A DNA stretch of 64,000 bases, taken from Candidatus Anaerostipes avistercoris (GTDB lineage Bacteria; Bacillota; Clostridia; Lachnospirales; Lachnospiraceae). The stretch covers positions 90,311-154,310 of the forward strand of contig DWWD01000020.1 in NCBI GenBank assembly GCA_019119895.1, given 5' to 3'. A program made the translations under genes and the position numbers. Numbering within the stretch: the stretch's first letter is position 1; each line of letters begins with the position of its first letter. Positions 53,234 to 61,501 of this stretch are shown piece by piece. The notes beneath the pieces are model-generated. The model did not search any database and was not told the origin of the DNA. It saw only the letters and a program-made list of their open reading frames with translations.

Positions 53234-55675
53234 ATGAACATTATTTTAACTGCGGTCAACGCAAAATACATTCATTCAAATTTAGCGGTATATTCTCTTC
53301 GAGCCTATGCGAAACCATATCTGGACGAAATAGAAATTGCCGAATATACGATCAATCAGACGACAGATTTCATTTTGATGGATCTTTACAAGAAGCAGCC
53401 GGACATTTTGTGTTTTTCCTGTTATATCTGGAACATCGAATATGTCACGGAATTGATTGTGGAAATCAAAAAACTGCTCCCTGAAGTGCCGATCTGGCTT
53501 GGCGGACCGGAAGTTTCCTACGATGCGGCGCAGGTTCTGGAATCATATCCCCAGGTTACGGGAATCATGAAAGGAGAGGGGGAAGAAACCTTTCTGGAAG
53601 TCCTGGATTATTATCATGGGGACAAGAGTGATTTGTCAGATATTCTGGGACTTACATATCGTGAAGACGGACAGATCAGAGAAAATCCATGGCGTCCGGT
53701 CATGGATTTAAGCAAAGTTCCATTCGTCTATCAGGATATTGGCAAATTTGAAAATAAGATCATCTATTATGAATCAAGCCGGGGCTGCCCGTTTTCCTGC
53801 AGCTACTGTCTGTCTTCCGTCGATAAATGTCTGCGGTTTCGAAATCTGGATCTGGTGAAGAAAGAACTTCAGTTTTTTCTGGATCACAGGATCCCTCAGG
53901 TGAAGTTTGTGGATCGGACATTTAACTGCAATCAAAAACATGCCATGGCTGTCTGGTCTTATATTTATGAGCACGACAACGGCGTCACTAACTTTCATTT
54001 TGAAGTGGCGGCGGATATTCTGACAGAAGAAGAGACGGCGCTGCTTCACAAGATGCGCCCGGGACTGGTACAGCTGGAAATCGGGGTGCAGTCTACTAAT
54101 CCGGCTACGATTACGGAAATTCACCGAAAGATGGATTTTCAGAAAGTTGCCCGGATTGTGCGGCAGATCAATGCGGGAGAAAATGTCCACCAGCATCTTG
54201 ACCTGATTGCCGGTCTTCCTTATGAAGGGCTGGAATCGTTTCAGAAATCTTTTGATGAAGTGTACGCTGTCCGGCCGGAACAGCTGCAGCTGGGCTTTCT
54301 TAAAGTATTAAAAGGGTCATATATGGCAGAGCATCAGAAAGAATATGAACTGATTCATAAGGACAAGCCGCCCTATGAAGTACTGTCAACAAAATGGCTG
54401 TCCTATGATGATGTGCTCATGCTGAAATCTGTGGAAGAAATGGTAGAGACTTTTTACAACAGCGGTCAGTTTGGCTATACCATAGAACATCTGGAGCGGT
54501 ATTTTGCATCAGCGTTTAAGATGTACTGCCGTATGGGAAGATTTTATGAGGAACGTGGGTATCATAAACGAAACCATTCGAGAATCGGGCGGTATGAGAT
54601 TTTACTGGAATTTATCGGAACAGCGGTGCCGGAAGAAGAGCTTGCTTATTTTCGCGAGCTGCTCACATTCGATCTGTATTTAAGAGAAAATGTGAAAAAC
54701 AGACCGGTCTTCGCAGGAAATTATACAGTGGAAAAAGAAGAATTGTTCCATCTGTATGATGAAGTATTTCCAAAAGAAGAGACGCTGGCCGGATATGCCG
54801 GAAAGCATCAGAGGAAGATGATTCATATCGAAAAGTTTCAGTATGACATTCTGTCTGATAAGAAAGAAAAAAGAGAAACCATGATTCTGCTGGATTATCA
54901 GAAGAGAAATCCACTGAATCATCAGGCGAAAGTCATTCGTCTGCCGCTGAAAGAAGGTATGGATGCTAAAATAAAGAAATACAAGATTCATCTGGTAATT
55001 TTCTGTTCTCCGCATAATCCGACCGGACGTGTATGGGAACGATGGGAACTGGAAAAAGCCATGGGAATTTTTGAGAAAAATGAATGTTATGTCATCAGTG
55101 ATGAAATCTGGGCGGATCTGACATTCTCCGGATATCAGCATATACCGACGCAGATGGTCAGTGAATGGGCCAGACAGCATACTATAGCGGCTTACGCGCC
55201 GAGCAAGACGTTTAATCTTGCAGGAATGATCGGAAGTTATCATATCATTTATAATCCGTACCTCAGGGACCGGGTCCGGACTTATGGTGAAAATACCCAT
55301 TATAACAATCAGAATGTTCTTTCCATGCATGCCCAGATCGGGGCATACAGTGAGCAGGGATATGAGTGGGTAGAGGAACTGCGGCACGTGCTTGAAAAAA
55401 ACTGCCGGTATGCCTGTGATTTTATCAATCAGAAAATTTACGGTGTTGATGTGAGTATGCCGCAGGGAACTTATATGATCTTCCTGGACTGTACAAAATA
55501 CTGCCGGGAAACCGGAAAAACACTGGATGATGTGATCAAAGCCGGATGGGATGTGGGAATCGGATGGCAGGACGGACGTCATTTCGGCGGCGGATGCCAT
55601 ATCCGGATGAATCTGGCGCTGCCGATGTCACAGATTCAGAAAGTATGCATGCGGATGAGTGAGTACGTTTTTTAA
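53234..55675 (+). CDS. Chimera: radical SAM/B12-type protein fused to C-terminal part of a MalY/PatB aminotransferase
   Basis: 813 residues from ATG 53234 (AGGAG upstream). Residues 1-575: a cobalamin-binding-like N-terminal domain (IWLGGPEVSYD), a radical SAM core with RGCPFSCSYC, and a C-terminal DUF4080-like region ending near MILLDYQKRNPLNHQAKV. From about residue 585 the protein is the back two thirds of a PLP-dependent C-S lyase/aminotransferase of MalY/PatB type: CSPHNPTGRVW, SDEIWADL (PLP-binding Asp), PLP lysine in APSKTFNLAG, C-terminal GGGCHIRMNLALP. The first ~155 residues of that enzyme are missing. Each half is normally a separate protein, so an in-frame deletion joined two genes. 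The radical SAM half may still work; the lyase half probably does not. Confidence 0.82.
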   Translation: MNIILTAVNAKYIHSNLAVYSLRAYAKPYLDEIEIAEYTINQTTDFILMDLYKKQPDILCFSCYIWNIEYVTELIVEIKKLLPEVPIWLGGPEVSYDAAQVLESYPQVTGIMKGEGEETFLEVLDYYHGDKSDLSDILGLTYREDGQIRENPWRPVMDLSKVPFVYQDIGKFENKIIYYESSRGCPFSCSYCLSSVDKCLRFRNLDLVKKELQFFLDHRIPQVKFVDRTFNCNQKHAMAVWSYIYEHDNGVTNFHFEVAADILTEEETALLHKMRPGLVQLEIGVQSTNPATITEIHRKMDFQKVARIVRQINAGENVHQHLDLIAGLPYEGLESFQKSFDEVYAVRPEQLQLGFLKVLKGSYMAEHQKEYELIHKDKPPYEVLSTKWLSYDDVLMLKSVEEMVETFYNSGQFGYTIEHLERYFASAFKMYCRMGRFYEERGYHKRNHSRIGRYEILLEFIGTAVPEEELAYFRELLTFDLYLRENVKNRPVFAGNYTVEKEELFHLYDEVFPKEETLAGYAGKHQRKMIHIEKFQYDILSDKKEKRETMILLDYQKRNPLNHQAKVIRLPLKEGMDAKIKKYKIHLVIFCSPHNPTGRVWERWELEKAMGIFEKNECYVISDEIWADLTFSGYQHIPTQMVSEWARQHTIAAYAPSKTFNLAGMIGSYHIIYNPYLRDRVRTYGENTHYNNQNVLSMHAQIGAYSEQGYEWVEELRHVLEKNCRYACDFINQKIYGVDVSMPQGTYMIFLDCTKYCRETGKTLDDVIKAGWDVGIGWQDGRHFGGGCHIRMNLALPMSQIQKVCMRMSEYVF

Positions 55676-55700
55676 AGATTTTACTGCCGCCATCATAAAA

Positions 55701-55729
55701 CTGACAGGCGGGGCAGGGTATGATATAAT
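55701..55729 (+). promoter_or_regulatory. Promoter of the siroheme operon
   Basis: CTGACA (55701-55706), 17 bases, TATAAT (55724-55729), 40 bases before the start. No cobalamin or other riboswitch is visible in the short leader. Confidence 0.65.
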
Positions 55730-55768
55730 AAATCTGAGACATGATGTTTCTTTTTAAGGAGAATGGGA

Positions 55769-57313
55769 ATGGAAAAAATCAAAAATGAAGTATGGAAAAA
55801 AGATTTAGGTGAGTTTAAAGAAAAAACAGATCAGTTTTACGCAGGGGAGATGGACAAGGCTTCTTATAAAGGTTTCTCCGGAAGGTTTGGAAGCTATGCC
55901 CAGAAAGACGGAAAAGCAAGTATGCTCCGTCTGCGGATGGCAGGCGGCCGGCTGACAAAGGATAAGATGAAATTCATTGCTGACAGTATTAAGAAATATA
56001 ATGTAAATAAAGTGCATTTTACCACATGTCAGACGATTCAGCTTCACAACATGCGCCCGGAGGCTGTTTATGGCATTATGGAAGACGCACTGGATCATGA
56101 TATCGTGACCATGGGAGGCGGAGGAGATTTCCCGCGAAATGTAATGGTATCTCCGCTTTCAGGAGTTGAGAAGGGAGAGTATTTTGATGTTCTTCCGTAT
56201 GCGGAGGCAGCTGGAGAATATCTGATGACATTCATTCCAAAGAAAATGATGCCGAGAAAACTGAAAGTCTGTTTTTCCAACAGCCCGGCGAACAAGACCC
56301 ATGCGACATTCCGGGATTTGGGATTTGTTGCCCGGCCGGATGGACTGTTTGATGTATACAGCGCAGGAGGTCTGGGAAATAATCCAAGATTTGGAGTAAA
56401 GGTTGCCGAAGCAGTGGAGCCGTCTAAGATTTTGTATTATATCTGCGCTATGAGAGAGACTTTTATTGCATATGGAAATTATGAACAGAGGGGAAAAGCA
56501 AGAACCAGATATATGCAGGAAACCCTGGGAGAAGAAGGATATAAGAAAGCGTACCTGGAGAAACTGGATGAAGTTTTTGCGTCAGGAGAGAATCTGGATC
56601 TGGATATTACGGCAGAAGAAGTGAAAAAGCAGGGAGATGGATCTGAAGTGGAGGATCCTCGTGTGATCGCTCAGAAACAGGAAGGTCTTTATGCTGTGAC
56701 ATATCATCCAATTGGAGGATGCCCTGCTCCGGAAAAGCTGGGTGAGATTTATCATGTGATTCAGGATATGGAAGACGTGGAAGCAAGGGTTGCTCCGGAT
56801 GAGATGATGTACATTATCAATCTTACAGGATCAGAGGCGAAGAAAGTTCTGGAAGCAACCAGTGACGGAGCCAGAACATTATTTGAAACTTCGGTTTCCT
56901 GTATCGGAGCATCCATCTGTCAGGTGGGAATCCGCGATTCTCAGGCACTGCTTCATAATTGTGTGGAAGCAGTCAGGAAGGCAGGCGTTAAAGACGGGGC
57001 TCTTCCGCAGATTCATATTTCCGGATGTCCGTCTTCCTGCGGAACTCATCAGACAGGAGAGATTGGATTCCACGGCTGTGTGAAGGTAATAGACAAAGTG
57101 CCGCACCCGGCATTTACCCTTCACCTGAATGGATGTGATCTTCAGGGAAAAGAACGAATGGGCGAAAAGGCAGGCGTTCTCCTGGAAGATGATATACCAA
57201 AATTCCTTGTAAAACTTGGAAAAATCGTAGAAGATTCCGGAATGAACTATAAAGAGTGGAGTCAGAAATATCCGGATGAAATAGAAAAAGCAGCAGAAGA
57301 ATTTGTCAGATAA
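55769..57313 (+). CDS. Siroheme/4Fe-4S nitrite or sulfite reductase
   Basis: About 514 residues from ATG 55769 (AAGGAG upstream fits it better than ATG 55763). Two ferrodoxin-like half domains (LRMAGGRLTKDKMKFIA and YHPIGGCPAPEKLGEI) and the cluster motif CIGASIC ... GCPSSC, which binds the 4Fe-4S cluster bridged to siroheme. It would reduce nitrite or sulfite with ferredoxin electrons. Whether nitrite or sulfite is used cannot be told from sequence. The siroheme-synthesis genes downstream supply its cofactor. Confidence 0.88.
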   Translation: MEKIKNEVWKKDLGEFKEKTDQFYAGEMDKASYKGFSGRFGSYAQKDGKASMLRLRMAGGRLTKDKMKFIADSIKKYNVNKVHFTTCQTIQLHNMRPEAVYGIMEDALDHDIVTMGGGGDFPRNVMVSPLSGVEKGEYFDVLPYAEAAGEYLMTFIPKKMMPRKLKVCFSNSPANKTHATFRDLGFVARPDGLFDVYSAGGLGNNPRFGVKVAEAVEPSKILYYICAMRETFIAYGNYEQRGKARTRYMQETLGEEGYKKAYLEKLDEVFASGENLDLDITAEEVKKQGDGSEVEDPRVIAQKQEGLYAVTYHPIGGCPAPEKLGEIYHVIQDMEDVEARVAPDEMMYIINLTGSEAKKVLEATSDGARTLFETSVSCIGASICQVGIRDSQALLHNCVEAVRKAGVKDGALPQIHISGCPSSCGTHQTGEIGFHGCVKVIDKVPHPAFTLHLNGCDLQGKERMGEKAGVLLEDDIPKFLVKLGKIVEDSGMNYKEWSQKYPDEIEKAAEEFVR

Positions 57314-57326
57314 GATACGGAAGCAG

Positions 57327-57366
57327 CACTATAAGCGCCCGCAAAACAGGCGTTTATAGTGTTTTT
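57327..57366 (+). terminator. Terminator or attenuator after the reductase gene
   Basis: Arms CACTATAAGCGCC and GGCGTTTATAGTG (one G-T pair) followed by TTTTT. It would reduce read-through into the tetrapyrrole genes, which start 28 bases later with no obvious promoter, so partial termination is likely. Confidence 0.8.
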
Positions 57367-57393
57367 CCGTCCAAAAGACAGGGAGGAAGACAT

Positions 57394-58041
57394 ATGGCGT
57401 ATTTTCCGCTGTTTCTTCAGCTGGAGAAGAAACAATGCCTGGTGGCGGGCGGCGGCAGAGTGGCCCTCAGGAAAATCAGAGCCCTGAAAGAGTTTGGCGG
57501 AGAGGTGGAAGTCGTAAGTCCTGAGATCATACAGCCAATCCTTCAAATGCCGGATGTAACATGCCTGCAGCGCGCTTTTCAGACTTCGGATCTGGAGGGC
57601 AAAACTCTGGTCATTGCGGCAACCGATGAGAAAGAAGAAAATCACAAGATCAGCGCCGCCTGCCGGGAAAGAGGAATTCTGGTAAACGCAGTGGATCAGA
57701 CAGAAGACTGCAGTTTTATTTTTCCGGCTTACATAAAACAGGGCGATGCGGTGGCGGCATTTTCAAGCGGAGGAAACAGCCCTGCGGCGGCACAGTATAT
57801 GAAACGTCAGATGGAACCGGTGCTGACGGAATATTTCGGCAATCTGACAAAATGCCTGGGGGATATCAGAGCGGCCGTAAAAGAGCAGGTGGACATAAGT
57901 GACCGAAAACAGCTGTATGAGGAAATCCTGCGGATCGGGCTGGAGGAAGACCGGATGCCGGAGGACGGAGAGATACAGCAGTTAATTGAAACATACAGCA
58001 GGAAATCGAGGAAAGAGATATGGACAGAACAAGAAGACTGA
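57394..58041 (+). CDS. Precorrin-2 dehydrogenase/ferrochelatase (Met8/SirC type)
   Basis: 215 residues with an N-terminal NAD fold ([17 protein letters not shown]) and the conserved [21 protein letters not shown] and [14 protein letters not shown] segments. Oxidises precorrin-2 to sirohydrochlorin and, in bifunctional members, inserts iron to give siroheme. Overlaps hemB by 22 bases. Lacks the methyltransferase half of CysG, which here is part of the fusion at 61498. Confidence 0.9.
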   Translation: MAYFPLFLQLEKKQCLVAGGGRVALRKIRALKEFGGEVEVVSPEIIQPILQMPDVTCLQRAFQTSDLEGKTLVIAATDEKEENHKISAACRERGILVNAVDQTEDCSFIFPAYIKQGDAVAAFSSGGNSPAAAQYMKRQMEPVLTEYFGNLTKCLGDIRAAVKEQVDISDRKQLYEEILRIGLEEDRMPEDGEIQQLIETYSRKSRKEIWTEQED

Positions 58042-58991
58042 GAATGAATGCAGCCATAAGAGATTTGGTGAGAGAACAGCATGTTCGGATTGATGAACTC
58101 ATCTATCCGATGTTTGTAATAGAGGGAGAGAATATCTGCAGTCCGGTGGATTCCATGCCGGGAATCTGTCAGTATTCCACAGACCGTATGTGGGAAGAAC
58201 TGGAGCGAGTCCGGGAAGCTGGAATACGGGGAATCCTGATTTTTGGAATCCCGGATCACAAAGACGAGACGGGAAGCGGCGCTTATGATGAAAATGGAAT
58301 CATCCAAAAGGCAGTCCGCCTGATCAAGAAACGATATCCGGATCTTCTGGTCATTGCGGATGTATGTCTCTGTGAATATACCTCTCACGGACACTGCGGA
58401 CTGGTAAAAGACGGGGTAATACTAAACGATGAGACACTGCCCCTTCTGGCAAAGACGGCTGTCAGTTACGCCAGAGCCGGCGCGGATATCATAGCGCCAA
58501 GTGATATGATGGATCTGAGAGTCGCGGCAATCCGGGACGCTCTGGATGAGAATGGATTTTCACAGATACCGGTTATGGCATACAGCGCCAAGTTTGCGTC
58601 TGCCTATTACGGACCGTTCCGGGACGCGGCACATTCCGCACCGGGGTTTGGAGACCGTAAGACGTACCAGATGGATCCTGCCAACGGAAGAGAAGCGCTG
58701 CGGGAAGTAGAAGAAGACATTCTGGAAGGGGCTGATCTGATCATTGCCAAACCGGCGCTGGCTTATATGGATGTTATAAAAGAGATTTCACAAAACTATA
58801 ATATACCCATTGCAGCTTATAACGTCAGCGGCGAATATTCCATGGTAAAGGCAGCGGCGGCAAATGGATGGATTGATGAGAAAAAGATTGTTATGGAGAA
58901 TCTGACCGGATTAAAAAGAGCCGGCGCCAAGATGATCATTACTTATCACGCACTGGATGCGGCAAAATGGATCAGGGAAGAGGAGAAGTAG
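58020..58991 (+). CDS. hemB: Porphobilinogen synthase
   Basis: Joins two 5-aminolevulinate molecules. 323 residues; Schiff-base lysines in [18 protein letters not shown] and in the later NLTG-flanked ALAYMDV to [13 protein letters not shown] region; metal-binding region [14 protein letters not shown] with three Cys, indicating a zinc-dependent enzyme. Starts inside the previous gene and ends directly against hemL. Confidence 0.95.
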   Translation: MDRTRRLRMNAAIRDLVREQHVRIDELIYPMFVIEGENICSPVDSMPGICQYSTDRMWEELERVREAGIRGILIFGIPDHKDETGSGAYDENGIIQKAVRLIKKRYPDLLVIADVCLCEYTSHGHCGLVKDGVILNDETLPLLAKTAVSYARAGADIIAPSDMMDLRVAAIRDALDENGFSQIPVMAYSAKFASAYYGPFRDAAHSAPGFGDRKTYQMDPANGREALREVEEDILEGADLIIAKPALAYMDVIKEISQNYNIPIAAYNVSGEYSMVKAAAANGWIDEKKIVMENLTGLKRAGAKMIITYHALDAAKWIREEEK

Positions 58992-60272
58992 ATGGAAACG
59001 AGATCAAAAGAACTGTTTGAGCGTGCAAAACAACATATTCCGGGAGGCGTCAACAGCCCGGTCAGAACTTTCCAGGCGGTCGGAAGGACGCCACGGTTTA
59101 TCAGATCCGCCAGAGGCAGCCGAATCTGGGATGCAGACGGAAATGAATACATTGATTATGTCTGTTCCTGGGGTCCCGGGATTCTTGGACACGCTGATTC
59201 CAGAGTTATTCAAAAAGTAAAAGAGGCCTGTGATCTGGGACTTACATACGGCGCGCCGACGGAAAAAGAAGTGGAGCTTGCGGAACTGATCGCGGAGCTG
59301 ATTCCTTCCATGGAAGTCAGCCGTCTTGTAAGCTCCGGAACAGAAGCCGTGATGAGCGCCGTCCGGGCAGCCAGAGGATATACAGGGAAAGATAAGATTA
59401 TAAAATTCAGAGGATGCTATCACGGACATTCTGACGGACTGCTGGTAAAAGCCGGATCCGGAGCATTGACGACATCAGTGCCGGACAGTGCCGGAGTACC
59501 GGCAGATTATACGAAAAACACTTTGGTGGCGGAGTTTAATGATAAAGACTCGGTGGAAACCTTATTTCAGTCCAATCCGGGAGAAATCGCCGCGGTGATC
59601 GTGGAGCCGGTGGCTGCCAATATGGGAGTTGTTCTGCCGGAAAAGGGGTTCCTTGAGTTTTTGCGGGATATTACAAAAGACAAAGGCGCACTTCTGATCT
59701 TTGATGAAGTGATTACAGGATTTCGCCTGGCGCTGGGAGGCGCCCAGGAGTATTTTCATGTCACTCCGGATCTTACGACTCTTGGAAAGATTGTGGGAGG
59801 AGGCATGCCGATTGGAGCCTATGGAGGGAAAAGGGAGATCATGCAGATGATCTCGCCGGATGGTCCGGTGTATCAGGCGGGGACCTTATCAGGAAATCCG
59901 ATCGCCACGACGGCAGGAATTGAGACGCTGAAAATCCTGAAAGAAGATCCGGCTGTTTATGAACGTCTGGAAACCAAAGGAGAAAAAATGGTGCAGGCGG
60001 TCAGAGAGGCAGCAGGAGAACATGTCCGGGTTAACCAGATTGGATCCCTGTTAAGTGTTTTCTTTACAAAAAAAGAAGTCAGGGACTACAAAAGCGCCGC
60101 ATCATCCGATGTGGGGCTGTATGCGGAATATTTCGGATATCTGCTGGATCACGGCATTTATACAGCGCCGTCACAGTTTGAGGCTATGTTCCTGTCAGAT
60201 GTTCATACGGAAAAAGAAATTGAAACAACTTGTCAGATTATGAGAGAAGCGTTATGCAGTTTGCGTTTTTAG
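58992..60272 (+). CDS. hemL: Glutamate-1-semialdehyde 2,1-aminomutase
   Basis: 426 residues, class III PLP aminotransferase fold; PLP lysine in TTLGKIVGGGMPIGAYGG, GTEAVMSAVRAARG, FDEVITGFR. Converts glutamate-1-semialdehyde to 5-aminolevulinate. The start codon follows the hemB stop without a gap; its end overlaps hemA. Confidence 0.96.
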   Translation: METRSKELFERAKQHIPGGVNSPVRTFQAVGRTPRFIRSARGSRIWDADGNEYIDYVCSWGPGILGHADSRVIQKVKEACDLGLTYGAPTEKEVELAELIAELIPSMEVSRLVSSGTEAVMSAVRAARGYTGKDKIIKFRGCYHGHSDGLLVKAGSGALTTSVPDSAGVPADYTKNTLVAEFNDKDSVETLFQSNPGEIAAVIVEPVAANMGVVLPEKGFLEFLRDITKDKGALLIFDEVITGFRLALGGAQEYFHVTPDLTTLGKIVGGGMPIGAYGGKREIMQMISPDGPVYQAGTLSGNPIATTAGIETLKILKEDPAVYERLETKGEKMVQAVREAAGEHVRVNQIGSLLSVFFTKKEVRDYKSAASSDVGLYAEYFGYLLDHGIYTAPSQFEAMFLSDVHTEKEIETTCQIMREALCSLRF

Positions 60273-61501
60273 GAATCAGTTATCAGAATACGGAACTTGA
60301 AGTAAGGGAAAAAGCAGCGTTTACGGATCAGAAAATGATGGACTTTTTTCACGAGGCAGAACAGTCAGGAGTCCGCCAGTGTATGATTCTGTCCACCTGC
60401 AACCGGAGTGAAGTTTTTTATTTCTGGAAGGAAGAAGAACAGAAAGGGCAGATGATTCAGATTTATAAGAAGATGTTCCCGGAAGCGGAATTGGAAGCTT
60501 ATATCCGACAGAATCAGGGGGAAGAAGCAGTGTTTTATCTGTTCCGTGTTGCAGCCGGTCTTGAGTCTATGGTTGCCGGGGAAGATCAAATCCTCGGGCA
60601 GGTAAAACACGCCCTGGAATTTTCCAGGATGATGGGAGCCTGCGGGAAAGAACTGGATAAAGTGGTCCGGGATGCGGTGACCTGCGCAAAGAAGATAAAA
60701 AGCAAATTAAAGATCAGCGAAAAGCCGTTGTCTGTGGGATATATTGGCATTCAGAGATTAAATGAAGCCTGTCCGATCAAAGGGAAAAAGGTTCTGGTCA
60801 TCGGAAGCGGAAATACCGCGGCCCTTGCTTTGAAATATCTTAGGGAATACAAAGCAGGAGAAATCTTTGTGTGCAGCCGTACATACGCTCATGCGGGAAA
60901 ACTGCAGGAGCAGATAAAAGATTTGAGAATTGTGCCGTATCAGGAACGGTATCAGGTGATGAGGGAATGTGATATTGTAGTATCAGCCACTTCTGCCCCT
61001 CATCTGGTGGTGAGACGCAGCGAGTTCTGGCCGGAGAAACCGGTGGCATTTTTAGATCTTGCGGCGCCAAGGGACATTGACCCGGTTTATGATACCTGTC
61101 CGGACGCCGTTTTGATTCATCTGGATACGCTGCGGGAAATATCCAGACACAATCAGGAAGAACGAATGCGGCTTTTAAAAGACAGTGAACAGTGGATTGC
61201 GGAAGCAGGAAATGAAACCATGCACTGGCTGCAGGTCAGCCGGATGGATCCCACGATCCGGTCTCTTCAGGAGAGATGCCGGGAGATTGCGGAAGACAGT
61301 TATGCATATCTCTCCAGAAAAATGGATTTAAGCGGCAGGGAAAAACGGCTGCTTCAAAAGGTGCTGAACGCTTCCCTTCAAAGGCTGATCAAAGAGCCGG
61401 TTCAGCATCTGAAACATCTGGAGGATCAAAAAGAGCAGGACGCATATAAAGAGATTGTCCATCAGTTGTTTCAGTTTGAAGCGAAGGAGAAAGACCTATG
61501 A
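60254..61501 (+). CDS. hemA: Glutamyl-tRNA reductase
   Basis: 415 residues from ATG 60254 (QFAFLGISYQNTELEVREK). Catalytic Cys in ILSTCNRSEVFYF; NADPH domain VLVIGSGNTAALALKYL; C-terminal dimer helices. First committed step of the C5 pathway, making glutamate-1-semialdehyde from Glu-tRNA. Overlaps hemL (19 bases) and the fusion gene (4 bases). Confidence 0.95.
   Translation: MQFAFLGISYQNTELEVREKAAFTDQKMMDFFHEAEQSGVRQCMILSTCNRSEVFYFWKEEEQKGQMIQIYKKMFPEAELEAYIRQNQGEEAVFYLFRVAAGLESMVAGEDQILGQVKHALEFSRMMGACGKELDKVVRDAVTCAKKIKSKLKISEKPLSVGYIGIQRLNEACPIKGKKVLVIGSGNTAALALKYLREYKAGEIFVCSRTYAHAGKLQEQIKDLRIVPYQERYQVMRECDIVVSATSAPHLVVRRSEFWPEKPVAFLDLAAPRDIDPVYDTCPDAVLIHLDTLREISRHNQEERMRLLKDSEQWIAEAGNETMHWLQVSRMDPTIRSLQERCREIAEDSYAYLSRKMDLSGREKRLLQKVLNASLQRLIKEPVQHLKHLEDQKEQDAYKEIVHQLFQFEAKEKDL

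Noticed and set aside
55676..55762. Cobalamin riboswitch before the tetrapyrrole operon
   Set aside because: The leader is under 90 bases with a promoter inside it and no B12-box-like sequence.
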